DNA of 63,887 bases from Bacteroides sp. (GCA_014802045.1 JAAVDA010000032.1:1-63887); one strand, 5' to 3'; counted from the first letter of the stretch, positions 1 to 8,404 are shown. The notes: a model not told the origin generated them from the sequence alone. Program-made: numbers and translations.

Positions 1-51
1 CCGTCCTACCAACATGCGTTTCCACAACTCTTTGTGGTGCGTTTCCGGATG

Positions 52-59
52 CAAAGTTA
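52..59 (-). promoter_or_regulatory. Possible -7 box of a transcript leaving the left edge
   Basis: Read on the minus strand this is TAACTTTG, a perfect TAnnTTTG box. No convincing -33 TTTG lies 19-20 bp upstream. Downstream (positions 46-16) are two direct copies of GCGTTTCC flanking a CCACAA/TTGTGG hairpin, and an ATG at 15-13 that could start a gene cut by the window edge. Too little is visible to name a product. Confidence 0.35.
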
Positions 60-111
60 GGGGTGGGGAGGGGGTGAAAAGCTGCTAATTTGCCCGTTTT
101 TTGGAAAAAAT

Positions 112-452
112 GAGAAATGAAAAATGAGAAATGAAAAATGGGGAATGACGGTCGCATCTCCGACGCTCCGTTTGTATTGCCGGATTATACCCCACATTCC
201 GCTTCGCTGCATGTGGGGTTACTTGCTAAATCGCTCCTGCGGAGCTCTGTTAGGGGGACAATGAGGAGTGGGAAATGAGCACTGAAAAATGAAAAATGAA
301 GAATGGAAAATGTAGATGACGGTCGCATCTCCGACGCTCCGTTTGTATTGCCGGATTATACCCCACATTCCGCTTCGCTGCATGTGGGGGTGCTCGCTAA
401 ATCGCTCCTGTATAGCTCTTTGATGGGCGATGAGGAGTGTGAAATGAGGAAT
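112..452. repeat. Composite repeat: heptamer arrays plus two copies of a palindromic unit
   Basis: Three short arrays of a degenerate heptamer G(A/G)(A/G)(A/G)AAT lie at 112-146 (5 units), 263-311 (7 units) and 432-452 (3 units). Between them are two copies of a unit of about 117 bp, at 145-262 and 316-431. They are identical for their first 74 bases and then diverge, so the block is a tandem duplication with a 171-bp period. Each unit holds a CCCCACAT/ATGTGGGG inverted repeat (190-218 and 361-389). No plausible gene lies in the first 480 bases. A related palindrome occurs at 25470-25495, which suggests a dispersed REP-like or MITE-like element; that is inference. Confidence 0.8.
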
Positions 453-481
453 GTGGGGGAGTGTTTAGGGGTATATATATG

Positions 482-505
482 AAAAGCTCCGGGGCAGGAG
501 CTTTT
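482..505 (-). terminator. Intrinsic terminator of the beta-propeller lipoprotein gene
   Basis: A perfect 9-bp stem, AAAAGCTCC with GGAGCTTTT, encloses a 6-base loop 24 bases after the stop codon. The 3' arm ends in a T run on the minus strand and is followed by ATATATA. Confidence 0.75.
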
Positions 506-528
506 CATTGAGTGGATGGGGTGGGGGA

Positions 529-1746
529 TTATTGGCGCCAACGGCCGACGATTACGAGGGTGTTGTCGTCGGGCGAGATGCTTTCTTTTAGCTTTTGCAT
601 GCGGTTGCGCTCTTCGGATGATAGGTCGGAATTGGATGCGAGTTCGCGTTCAATCCAGTCGGCCAGATCGCCGGGATCGAGGGTGCGTGTGAAGTAGCCG
701 GGGGAAGGGGAGTAGTTCCATCCGTTGGAGACCTTCAGGGAGCCGAAGGTGTCGAGCAGGAGAGTGGCGGGAGCTCCGCGTAGGGTGGTGCGGTCTATGA
801 CAATGGGTTGGTTCTGCGGCAGCATATAGCTTCCTTCTCCGGCCTGGATTGGGTCGCCATTGGTCACGATGGTGTAGAAGCGGGGGAGTGCCTTGTAGCT
901 GTGGACAGGAGGTGTAGAGGTACCGAAGTCGCAGGTGAAGCTGGGGGTGAGGCGGTTGGTGGCCGGGGAGTAGGTGTAGAGGCTGTCGGGTATTGGGTCG
1001 ATATACCAGTAGGATAGGGGTATATTCTCGGAGTTGGCGGCTCCTGAGGCATAAATCTCATTGGAGAAGTCGGGAACAACCTGAAGGTCGGGACGGTCAA
1101 TGCGGCTGATTACGTTGCCTTCGAAGTCTTGGGTCCAGACAACAGGATTTTCGGGGGTGATATTGAATACGAGGGCGGCTACGGTGATGGTGCCGTTTTC
1201 GTTGTCGATCTTGAAGTAGCCTTTGGGTGTCTTGAATGCGAGGGGGATGTCGCCGACATATCGGCCGTCGAGGTCGTAGGAGCTGATTTTGTCGGTGTTG
1301 GTCTGGAGGAGGTAGATGCGCCCTGTGGTGAGGTCTGCATCAATATAATAAGGTGCGACGGTGTATTCGCCGGGGCCTTGCCCACGGTTACCGATGTTGC
1401 CGATGTAGGTGCCATCGTCGGTAAACTGCTTGACTGCGCCTAACTGATAGTCGTAGACAAAGAGGCGGTTGCCGGTGGTCCAGACTATAGATGAGCCAAC
1501 GAGGGCATCGTCGGAGTTCTCGAGGTGCACGAGACGCAGCGAGTCGATAAATTGGGAGGCCGGGAGGACGATGGGGTCGGGGAGGGATGTGAAGCGGGCC
1601 ACGACAATGGTGTCTGTGCCAACGACTTGCTTTTCGGCGAGCACGGGGAGGTCGGCAAACAGTGAGTCTGCGCTATCGGTGGACTTATTTCCTCCGCATG
1701 AGGCGAGGAGGAGGGTGAGAGATAGTGGAATAAGGGATCGGGACAT
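529..1746 (-). CDS. 6-bladed beta-propeller lipoprotein
   Basis: The 405-residue product starts with a short hydrophobic signal ending in a lipobox (LLAS-C17), so it should be a lipid-anchored envelope protein. The body shows blade-like repeats with [26 protein letters not shown] and [12 protein letters not shown], typical of the Bacteroidetes 6-bladed beta-propeller family (DUF5128/NHL-like). The GxGPGEY motif is characteristic. Function of this family is largely unknown; ligand or glycan binding is only a guess. I chose ATG 1746 because it gives a canonical signal peptide. The frame stays open upstream to 1995 through a heptamer repeat, but the resulting (SHFSFLI)n stretch looks non-coding. 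It lies 275 bp behind the GH57 gene on the same strand, with no recognisable promoter in the gap. Confidence 0.8.
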   Translation of the reverse strand: MSRSLIPLSLTLLLASCGGNKSTDSADSLFADLPVLAEKQVVGTDTIVVARFTSLPDPIVLPASQFIDSLRLVHLENSDDALVGSSIVWTTGNRLFVYDYQLGAVKQFTDDGTYIGNIGNRGQGPGEYTVAPYYIDADLTTGRIYLLQTNTDKISSYDLDGRYVGDIPLAFKTPKGYFKIDNENGTITVAALVFNITPENPVVWTQDFEGNVISRIDRPDLQVVPDFSNEIYASGAANSENIPLSYWYIDPIPDSLYTYSPATNRLTPSFTCDFGTSTPPVHSYKALPRFYTIVTNGDPIQAGEGSYMLPQNQPIVIDRTTLRGAPATLLLDTFGSLKVSNGWNYSPSPGYFTRTLDPGDLADWIERELASNSDLSSEERNRMQKLKESISPDDNTLVIVGRWRQ

Positions 1747-1907
1747 GAGAAATGAGAAATGAGAAATGAGAAATGAGAAATGAGAAATGGGAAATGAGAA
1801 ATGGGAAATGAAAAATGAGAAATGAGAAATGAGAAATGAGAAATGAGAAATGAGAAATGAGAAATGAGAAATGGGAAATGGGAAATGGGAAATGGGAAAT
1901 GGGAAAT
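1747..1907. repeat. 23-copy heptamer tandem array abutting a start codon
   Basis: Exactly 161 bp made of 23 heptamers: 15 GAGAAAT, 7 GGGAAAT and 1 GAAAAAT. The array ends at the base next to the lipoprotein start codon, so it occupies the place of the ribosome-binding region. Unit length 7 is not a multiple of 3, so copy-number change would alter the upstream reading frame and the spacing between any promoter and the start codon. Confidence 0.95.
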
Positions 1908-1953
1908 GGGGGAGTGGGGTGATGAGGTAATGGATTGGATATGAATGAGAAAT

Positions 1954-1963
1954 GGGGGGGGGG
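1954..1963. repeat. G10 homopolymer tract
   Basis: Ten consecutive G residues lie between the GH57 gene and the lipoprotein gene, 47 bp beyond the heptamer array. Tracts of this length are prone to slipped-strand mispairing. It lies in the same open frame that runs from 1995 into the lipoprotein gene. Confidence 0.85.
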
Positions 1964-2021
1964 TACGCGATGGGAACCGACGTATCCTCCCCCATTGTTG
2001 GGCTATGGGTTGGTGGGGCTG

Positions 2022-3434
2022 TTATGCCTTCTTGGTTTTCTTGGCAGCAGCCTTGCGTGGCTTAGCGGCTTTGGCGGGCTTCTCTTCGGCGGCGGGAGCG
2101 GCCACTTTCTCGCGGAGGAGATGCTCTTCGTTGTAGTGCTCGATGTTTTTGCGCATTGAGTCGACTTCTTTGTTGAGGGTCTCGATCTCGCGGGCTTGGT
2201 TGCGGATGGTGGTGAGGAGTGAGTTGAGCTCTTCGTTCTCGATTGAGAGGGGATATTGCTCTTCTACGCGGACGATGAAGTCGGCGAGTACGTTCATATA
2301 GTTGGTGAACGCCTGGAAGGGAGTCTCGTAGGGGGAGAAGTGGGAGTGGACGGCTCCGTCGGCCATTCGCTTGGTGGCCATGTAGAAGAAGTGGTCAGAT
2401 GCCTGGAGGTAGTTCCAGTCTTGCTTTAGACGGCGGTCGTCGCAGAGGCGCACTCGTTCGGCCACGGAGTAGAGTTTGGCGAATGCTTCCTGCTGGAGCT
2501 TGTTGCCGAGCCATGCTGAGGTGTCGCGTGCTTCGTCGGCCCATGAGATGGGGTGGAGCACTGAGAGCTCGCCCACGGGTTTGAGCTTCTGGACGGCTTC
2601 TGATGGTGTCCAGAAGTCGATGCCGCGCTCTTTGGCGAAGCGGGGCAGGGCTTCGAGGAACTGGAAGATGCCGGTGTCGCGGTTTTGGAGTTCGCCGAAT
2701 GTCTCAAGGTTCATGAAGAGGTTGATAATCTGCTCTTCGGCGGGGGTTGATGCAATCCAGTCGATGTATTTGTCGGCTGTGAGGGGATATGCGTCCCAGT
2801 CGGGGTTGGAGAATCGGAATGAGATGTCGTCGCTGAGCTTGGAGTTTTTGAGGAGGAGTTTGAGTTTTGGTGCGGTAGCGGCGGCGTAGACGTAGTTGGG
2901 CGATTTCCAGCCGAGGATGTGTTTAGCTCCTTCGGTGATAACTCCTTTATAGCCCATGGAGAGAATCTGGGGTGCGAGTTCGTCGCAGTAGATGAGCTCG
3001 GTGTTGCGGAGCACTTTGGGGCGCTGGCCGAAGAGTTCGAAGATTTTGTCGTCGTGCATCTTGACTTGTGCGGCGAATTCTTCGGGGTCGGCGAGTGATG
3101 AGAGGGAGTGGGCATATGTTTCGGCAAGGAATTCTACTTTGCCGGTGTCGGCGAGCTTTTTGAGGAGGTCTATGAACTCGGGCACATATTGTTCGAGCTG
3201 TTCGAGTGCGATGCCGGTGATTGAGAGGGCGCAGCGGAAGGCCCCGTTGCTCTCTTCGATCATGCGGAGGAGTGATTCGGCCGCGGGGATATAGGAGTGG
3301 TGGGCAATGCGGGTGACGATGTCGTCGTTGGCGAAGTCGTCGTAGTAGTAGTGGTCATTGCCAATGTCGAAGAAGCGGTATCTTTTGAGACGGAAAGGCT
3401 GATGGATCTGGAAATAGAAACAGATAGCTTTCAT
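2022..3434 (-). CDS. GH57 alpha-amylase-like protein
   Basis: The 470-residue protein belongs to glycoside hydrolase family 57 (TIM-like barrel acting on alpha-glucans). Family regions are visible: HQP at 11-13, GKVEFLAETYAHSL near 98-111, the nucleophile region RNTELIY with E146, and the region-4 motif NLETFGE at 242-248. In active alpha-amylases of this family region 4 reads DYETFGE, where Asp is the acid/base, so N242 replaces it here. The enzyme may therefore be impaired or be a binding or regulatory homologue. Residues 405-445 look coiled-coil and the tail (446-470) is Lys/Ala-rich. It is the last gene of the glycogen cluster, 63 bp behind the glycosyltransferase. The family call is strong; activity is uncertain. 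Confidence 0.88.
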   Translation of the reverse strand: MKAICFYFQIHQPFRLKRYRFFDIGNDHYYYDDFANDDIVTRIAHHSYIPAAESLLRMIEESNGAFRCALSITGIALEQLEQYVPEFIDLLKKLADTGKVEFLAETYAHSLSSLADPEEFAAQVKMHDDKIFELFGQRPKVLRNTELIYCDELAPQILSMGYKGVITEGAKHILGWKSPNYVYAAATAPKLKLLLKNSKLSDDISFRFSNPDWDAYPLTADKYIDWIASTPAEEQIINLFMNLETFGELQNRDTGIFQFLEALPRFAKERGIDFWTPSEAVQKLKPVGELSVLHPISWADEARDTSAWLGNKLQQEAFAKLYSVAERVRLCDDRRLKQDWNYLQASDHFFYMATKRMADGAVHSHFSPYETPFQAFTNYMNVLADFIVRVEEQYPLSIENEELNSLLTTIRNQAREIETLNKEVDSMRKNIEHYNEEHLLREKVAAPAAEEKPAKAAKPRKAAAKKTKKA

Positions 3435-3497
3435 GATGTTATGGTGTTGTATTTTTTATCTAAATGTGGTGGTGGGGGGGAGTGGGAGAGCGGGGGG

Positions 3498-4757
3498 TCA
3501 GGGGTTGATGACGCGGTTGTAGATGTCTATCACTTTCTGGCCGGCTTTGTCCCAGGTGATGCGGTTGACTTCATCAAGGCCGTCTTCGCGGAGCTGATTG
3601 TACATTGCGGGGTAGGTGATGATGGAGTTGATGGCGTCGGCCATAGCGTCGATGTCCCAGTAGTCGGTTTTGATTACGTTGTCGAGGATTTCGGCGCATC
3701 CGCTCTGTTTTGATATGATTGACGGCACTCCCATCTGCATTGCTTCGAGGGGTGAGATGCCGAATGGTTCGGAGACTGATGGCATGACGTAGACGTCGCT
3801 GGCTTTGAGCATTTCGTAGACCTGCTTTCCTTTCTGGAATCCGGGGAAGTGGAAGCGGTCGGCGATGCCTCTCTCTGCGGCGAGGGCGATCATCTTGTCC
3901 ATCATGTCGCCTGATCCGGCCATTACGAAGCGGGCGTTGTGGTTGTTTTTAAGCACTTTTGCGGCGGCCTCTACGAAGTATTCGGGGCCTTTCTGCATGG
4001 TGATTCGTCCGAGGAATGTGATGACTTTCTCTTTAGGTTTGGTGACCTGCACGTTGAGAAGGTCTTCGGAGAGGGGGGTGACGGCGTTGTGGACGGTAGT
4101 GACTTTAGCGGGGTCGATACCGTATTTTTCGATGACGGTCTGGCGTGTGAGATTGCTGACTGTGATGATGTGGTCAGCGTGGGTCATGCCGTCTTTTTCG
4201 ATGCCGAACACGGTTGGGTTGACGTTGCCTCTGGAGCGGTCGAAGTCAGTGGCGTGGACGTGGATGACGAGTGGCTTTCCGGTGACTTGTTTTGCATGGA
4301 TTCCGGCGGGGTATGTGAGCCAGTCGTGTGAGTGGATTACGTCGAAGTCGAGTGTGCGGGCAATTACTCCGGCGGTGATGGAGTAGTTGTTGATTTCCTC
4401 AAGGAGATTGTCGGGGTAGCGTCCGGAGAATTCGAGACATCCGAGGTCGTTGAGGTGCATATAGTTGAAGTCGGCGTAGATATGGTCGCGCAGGCGGAAG
4501 TAGAGGTCGGGGTCCATAAGGTTGCCGATGCGCTGCTCGACGTATTCGCGGCTTACGTCGCGCCATGCGACGGGCACCTGTGATGCGCCGATAATGTGGG
4601 CAAAAGATTTGTCTTCGTCGCCGAATGGCTTTGGTATGACAAATGTGATGTCCATGTCGCCACACTCCCACATACCTTTAGTGAGACCGTAGCTGGCGGT
4701 GCCGAGTCCGCCGAGGATATGAGGTGGGAATTCCCACCCGAACATTAGAGCTTTCAT
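3498..4757 (-). CDS. Glycogen synthase-like glycosyltransferase
   Basis: This 419-residue GT-B glycosyltransferase has an N-terminal WEFPPHILGGLG nucleotide-sugar loop, HSHDWLTYPAG in the middle of the first domain, FLGRITMQKGPEYF at the start of the second domain, and the donor-site E-x7-E motif in SEPFGISPLEAMQMG. These are features of starch/glycogen synthases and related GT4/GT5 enzymes, so the probable role is alpha-glucan chain elongation from an NDP-glucose. ATG 4757 is chosen because it begins MKALMFGWEFPP; the frame extends 23 codons further upstream but would overlap the debranching gene. It is 16 bp behind the debranching enzyme gene and ahead of the GH57 gene, a cluster known from Bacteroides. 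Confidence 0.87.
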   Translation of the reverse strand: MKALMFGWEFPPHILGGLGTASYGLTKGMWECGDMDITFVIPKPFGDEDKSFAHIIGASQVPVAWRDVSREYVEQRIGNLMDPDLYFRLRDHIYADFNYMHLNDLGCLEFSGRYPDNLLEEINNYSITAGVIARTLDFDVIHSHDWLTYPAGIHAKQVTGKPLVIHVHATDFDRSRGNVNPTVFGIEKDGMTHADHIITVSNLTRQTVIEKYGIDPAKVTTVHNAVTPLSEDLLNVQVTKPKEKVITFLGRITMQKGPEYFVEAAAKVLKNNHNARFVMAGSGDMMDKMIALAAERGIADRFHFPGFQKGKQVYEMLKASDVYVMPSVSEPFGISPLEAMQMGVPSIISKQSGCAEILDNVIKTDYWDIDAMADAINSIITYPAMYNQLREDGLDEVNRITWDKAGQKVIDIYNRVINP

Positions 4758-4773
4758 GGAGCGGGAGGTGATA

Positions 4774-6717
4774 TTACATATTGAACTTCTTGAGTGTGGT
4801 GAGGGTGCGGAGAATCTCTGCCACATTAGTTATATGGGAGATAGCTCCTCGTCCGGAGAAGGGAGGGTTGCCGTCGTAGAGCTGTGAGAGTGATCCGATG
4901 CATCCGTTGGTCATTTCGTCTTCGTAGCCGATGAGCATGCGGTCGATGTAGCTCACGCCGCTTGCTCCGAACACCCGGAGGTAGGCGTCGGCATAGAATC
5001 CGAAGAGCCATGGGCGTGCGGGGCCGTTGTGGAGGGCCATCTCCCGCTCTTCAGGCGAACCGAGATAGAAGGGACGATAGCCGAAGCTTTTCGGTGAGAG
5101 TGTGCGGAGGCCTTTCGGGGTGAGGAGTTCGCGTGTGACAACATCGAGCACTCCTTTGCGCTGACGGCGGTCGAGGGGTGAATAGTCGAGTCCGATAGCC
5201 ACAGCCATGTTGGGGCGTACGGATGGGTCGGCGTAGGTGCCGTTGACGTAGTCGTAGAGGTAGCCGTAGTCGTTGAGGAATGCGTCGATAAAGGCGGGCT
5301 TCATGGTGTTGGCGGTGGCGAGCCATCTGTCGCGCTGTGAGGCGAGGGCCTCGTTGCCTTCGATGAGTGAGGCTGCAAACATGAGGGCGTTATACCAGAG
5401 GGCGTTGAATTCGACCATGTAGCCGGTGCGGGGCACGAGCGGGCGTCCGTGGAGAGAAGCGTTCATCCATGTGACGGGTGATGATGCTCCCATGGAGAAG
5501 ACCATACCGTTGGGCTCTACCCGGAGGTTGGGGTGGCGGTTGGTCAGGATGTAGTCGATAATCTCGCGGATGAATGGGAGGTAGCGTGCCACGGTGTCGT
5601 CGGTGCCGTAGGCTTTGGCATATTGCTGGAGGGCCCAGATGCACCAGAGGGGTATGTCGGGGAGGTCGATTCCGGAGATGCGTGGGGATAGTTCGCCTGT
5701 CTCCATGAAGTGGACGAGCGCCTTGCGGGCGGTGTCCATAATGGCTTCGAAGTCTTCGCGGTGGTTGATTGCTATAGTGGCTCCGGGGAGTGCCATGAAA
5801 GTGTTGCGTGCGAGGACTTTGCCCCAGGGATATCCGGAGAGGAGGAACATTCCGTCGGCATCTTTGAGGTAGCACTGCTTGGCTGCGTTTTTGAGACAGT
5901 TGAAGAAGCTGGTGCGGCAGGTGCGCGATGCGATTTCGGTTTCATACATCTTTGCGAGCGACCGTGGGGAGACTTCTGACACTCCGGCCGAGAAGATGAT
6001 GCTTTCGCCTTTTTTGATAGGAATCTCGAAGTAGCCGGGCACCCAGAGGTCTTCTGTGTAGGGGACCCCTCTTTCGAGGTCTTTAAGGTATTCGAATCCG
6101 TTGTACCAGTGGGGCTCGTAGTTCCATGTGGGCTTACGGTTGAACTGCATGAAGAGTGTGGGGTAGCCGTCGTAGAGGCAGCAGGAGACACCGTTGGGCA
6201 CTTCGGGGCACTGAGTGTTGAGGGCGTCGTTGGCTATACAGAGGGCGTTGGCTTCGCGGAAAGCGAGCATAGGCTTGAAGCGGAGCACGGTGGGAGAGTG
6301 GGCCTCTACGAGAGTGTAGCGGATGAGAATACGGTTTTCATGGGAGATGAAGATTTTCTCTTTGGTGAGAATGACTCCTCCCACACGGTAGGTGGTGCGG
6401 GGCACGCTCTCGCAATCGAACTCGCGGATATATTTGTGTCCGTTAGGTGAATAGACACCTCCACTGTAGCGGTGGAGTCCGAGATTGAATGGAGCGCCGT
6501 GCTGGATAACGGTGACGTCGAGAGACGACAGGAGCACATGTGAGGAATTGCCCATCTCAGGGATGGGAAGCACCAGCAGGCCGTGCTGCTTGCGGGTGTT
6601 GCAGTCCACCACTGAAGTGCAATGATAAGCGCCGGATTGATTGGTGCGGAGCATCTCTTTCATGAGTGATTGCTCCAGGTTAATCATGAGGTTTTTATCA
6701 AATTTCAGGTAACTCAT
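4774..6717 (-). CDS. Glycogen debranching enzyme (amylo-alpha-1,6-glucosidase type)
   Basis: The 647-residue protein matches bacterial glycogen debranching enzymes: an N-terminal beta-rich domain (about 15-240, with PIPEMGNSSHVLLSSLD and a Tyr/Trp-rich glucan-binding surface) followed by an (alpha/alpha)6 catalytic domain (about 290-640, with SGYPWGKVLARNTFMALPG, DIPLWCIWALQQY and NMAVAIGLDYSPL). It should release alpha-1,6-linked glucose from limit dextrins in the cytoplasm. It is first in the minus-strand glycogen cluster and probably sets expression for the GT and GH57 genes. No glgB branching enzyme or glgC pyrophosphorylase is in the window. Confidence 0.88.
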   Translation of the reverse strand: MSYLKFDKNLMINLEQSLMKEMLRTNQSGAYHCTSVVDCNTRKQHGLLVLPIPEMGNSSHVLLSSLDVTVIQHGAPFNLGLHRYSGGVYSPNGHKYIREFDCESVPRTTYRVGGVILTKEKIFISHENRILIRYTLVEAHSPTVLRFKPMLAFREANALCIANDALNTQCPEVPNGVSCCLYDGYPTLFMQFNRKPTWNYEPHWYNGFEYLKDLERGVPYTEDLWVPGYFEIPIKKGESIIFSAGVSEVSPRSLAKMYETEIASRTCRTSFFNCLKNAAKQCYLKDADGMFLLSGYPWGKVLARNTFMALPGATIAINHREDFEAIMDTARKALVHFMETGELSPRISGIDLPDIPLWCIWALQQYAKAYGTDDTVARYLPFIREIIDYILTNRHPNLRVEPNGMVFSMGASSPVTWMNASLHGRPLVPRTGYMVEFNALWYNALMFAASLIEGNEALASQRDRWLATANTMKPAFIDAFLNDYGYLYDYVNGTYADPSVRPNMAVAIGLDYSPLDRRQRKGVLDVVTRELLTPKGLRTLSPKSFGYRPFYLGSPEEREMALHNGPARPWLFGFYADAYLRVFGASGVSYIDRMLIGYEDEMTNGCIGSLSQLYDGNPPFSGRGAISHITNVAEILRTLTTLKKFNM

Positions 6718-6787
6718 GTTATGTTATAGTTAAGGTATTTTCCGGGTATATTATATTCTCGTTTTCCAATGGTATAGCATTGGCAAG

Positions 6788-6819
6788 CGAATGTAACGCT
6801 AAATCCGCTATTATGCAAG
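6788..6819 (-). promoter_or_regulatory. Candidate promoter of the glycogen cluster
   Basis: On the minus strand CTTG is followed after 20 bp by TACATTCG, an imperfect TAnnTTTG box. It would give a leader of about 64 bases before the debranching enzyme start. Confidence 0.35.
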
Positions 6820-6874
6820 AAATTCGTGAAATTTAATGCAAAAAAGCGAAAAAAAAGTGTTTTTTGGCGGTTTT

Positions 6875-8266
6875 TCAGGTAGTGTGAGCGCAGTGGAGGC
6901 GTTCGAGAGCGGTGATTTGTCTGAACTGCCAGAGAATCATGGCGGCGGTGACAATGGTGGCGAGGAGGTCGCTTACGGGGAATGAGAGCCACACTCCGTC
7001 GAGACCCATATGGCGGGGCAGGGTGAGGAGGAGGGGGATAAGGAAGATGACCTGGCGGGTGAGGGAGAGGAATATCGATTTGCCGGCTTTGCCGATAGAC
7101 TGGAAGAATGTGGTGGCCACAACTTGAAATCCGACCACCCAGAAGGCGAGCATGGCAAGGGAGAATGCGCGGGATGTGACAGCTATGAGGGTGGTGTCGG
7201 TGGTGAAGGCGCGGGCTATGTAGGGGGCGAGGGTTAGACCGACGGCGCATCCGGCGGTGCAGATGGCTGTGCCCCAGCCCACGGCGAGCCAGAACACATG
7301 GCGCAGGCGGCTGTAGAGCCCGGCGCCATAGTTGTAGCCGATGATGGGCTGCATGCCTTGGCAGATGCCGACCACTATCATGACGAGCAGGGAGGTGTAG
7401 GTGGTGAATATTCCGGCGGCAGCCACGGCATTGTCGCTGCCGTGGAGATAGAGCGCTTTGTTGATGATGACATTGATAGCGCTTCCGGCGAGGTTGACGA
7501 GCGAGGGGGCGGCTCCGATGCTTATGATGCCGATGATGATGCGGCGGCGGAGTGCGAAGATGCCTCGGGTGAATCGCAGGGTTGAGTCGGAGCGAAGAAA
7601 ATGGGCCATGACAAAAATCATGGAGCAGGTCATGGCAATGTCTGTGGCAATGGCAGCTCCGCGCATGCCCCATCCGAAAACGAAGATGAAGAGGGGATCG
7701 AGCACCACATTGATTCCGGCGCCGATAAACATGGTGAGCATGGCTTTCATCGGATAGCCTGAGGCGCGCATGATGTTGTTGAAGCTGAAAGAGATGTTCA
7801 TCACCAGCATGCCGGGGAGAATAATCTGCATGAAGTCGCGGGCATAGGGGAGGGATGCTGCGCTTGCGCCGAAAGAGCGGAGGATATCGTCGAGGAATAT
7901 TCCGAATATGGTGAGATAGATGGTGGCGTTGAGGATAATGAGCACCAGAGAGTTGCCCAGCACGAGCTGCGCGCCGTGGGTGTCTTTTGCTCCGAGCATT
8001 ATCGAGACTCTTGCCGATGCGCCGGCTCCGATGAGCACTCCGAGAGCTGCCGAGAGATTCATCACCGGGAATGTGATGGCTAAACCGGCTATGGCTTCGG
8101 TGCCAACACCCTGACCGATGAAAATACGGTCGACCACATTGTAGAGCGACATCACGAGCATGCCTACTACGGCGGGGATGCTGTAGGTCCAGAGTAGTCG
8201 GCCGAGTGATCCAGTCTCAAGGCGGCGCAGATTGTCTTGTTGCGGTTGTCGGGGTGCTTTTTCCAT
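6875..8266 (-). CDS. MATE family efflux transporter
   Basis: The 463-residue protein has about 12 hydrophobic segments and the N-terminal MATE pattern LLWTYSIPAVVGMLVMSLYNVVDRIFIGQG (quoted in part: SIPAVVGMLVMSLYN, VDRIFIGQG). The second half repeats the fold (LVNLAGSAINVIINKALYLHG). MATE proteins export drugs or metabolites in exchange for Na+ or H+ across the inner membrane; the substrate cannot be read from sequence. It is transcribed away from higBA. The only clear -7 box lies 9 bases before the ATG, implying an almost leaderless mRNA. Confidence 0.92.
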   Translation of the reverse strand: MEKAPRQPQQDNLRRLETGSLGRLLWTYSIPAVVGMLVMSLYNVVDRIFIGQGVGTEAIAGLAITFPVMNLSAALGVLIGAGASARVSIMLGAKDTHGAQLVLGNSLVLIILNATIYLTIFGIFLDDILRSFGASAASLPYARDFMQIILPGMLVMNISFSFNNIMRASGYPMKAMLTMFIGAGINVVLDPLFIFVFGWGMRGAAIATDIAMTCSMIFVMAHFLRSDSTLRFTRGIFALRRRIIIGIISIGAAPSLVNLAGSAINVIINKALYLHGSDNAVAAAGIFTTYTSLLVMIVVGICQGMQPIIGYNYGAGLYSRLRHVFWLAVGWGTAICTAGCAVGLTLAPYIARAFTTDTTLIAVTSRAFSLAMLAFWVVGFQVVATTFFQSIGKAGKSIFLSLTRQVIFLIPLLLTLPRHMGLDGVWLSFPVSDLLATIVTAAMILWQFRQITALERLHCAHTT

Positions 8267-8274
8267 TGCTTCTG

Positions 8275-8282
8275 CAAAGGTA
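8275..8282 (-). promoter_or_regulatory. -7 box of the MATE gene
   Basis: The minus strand reads TACCTTTG, a perfect TAnnTTTG box, 8 bases before the start codon. Expected transcription start is about 2 bases upstream of ATG. A clear TTTG at -33 is not visible. Confidence 0.5.
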
Positions 8283-8331
8283 GTGATTTTTCCGGTAACT
8301 TTTAGAGAGCGTTTGGATTTGATGCCCGCAC

Positions 8332-8347
8332 TAGATTGTCTAATCTA
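8332..8347. promoter_or_regulatory. Candidate HigA operator palindrome
   Basis: TAGATT-GTCT-AATCTA is a perfect 6-bp inverted repeat located 26 bp upstream of the -33 box of higBA, in the divergent region shared with the MATE gene. Toxin-antitoxin operons are usually autorepressed through such palindromes; the assignment is inference. Confidence 0.4.
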
Positions 8348-8373
8348 CGATTGTGCAAATAGTGGCTCGGGAT

Positions 8374-8404
8374 TTTGGAAAATGGAATTTTGTTGCTAAA
8401 TTTG
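8374..8404 (+). promoter_or_regulatory. Promoter of higBA
   Basis: TTTG (8374-8377), a 19-bp spacer and TAAATTTG (8397-8404) form a full-consensus Bacteroidetes housekeeping promoter. The higB start is 25 bases downstream of the -7 box. Confidence 0.75.

Noticed and set aside
1747-1907. CRISPR-like repeat array
   Set aside because: Units are 7 bp, directly adjacent with no spacers, and no cas genes are present; it is a simple tandem repeat.
1747-1995. 83-residue N-terminal extension of the lipoprotein as real protein
   Set aside because: It consists of a translated heptamer array and lies before a perfect lipoprotein signal peptide. It is kept only as part of the phase-variation hypothesis.
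4758-4826. Extended start for the glycosyltransferase gene
   Set aside because: The extra 23 residues overlap the debranching gene and precede a start that exactly fits the GT-B N terminus.
6714-7673. 319-residue His/Arg/Pro-rich reading frame on the minus strand
   Set aside because: It is a shadow of the MATE gene in another frame; composition is low-complexity and it has no domain.
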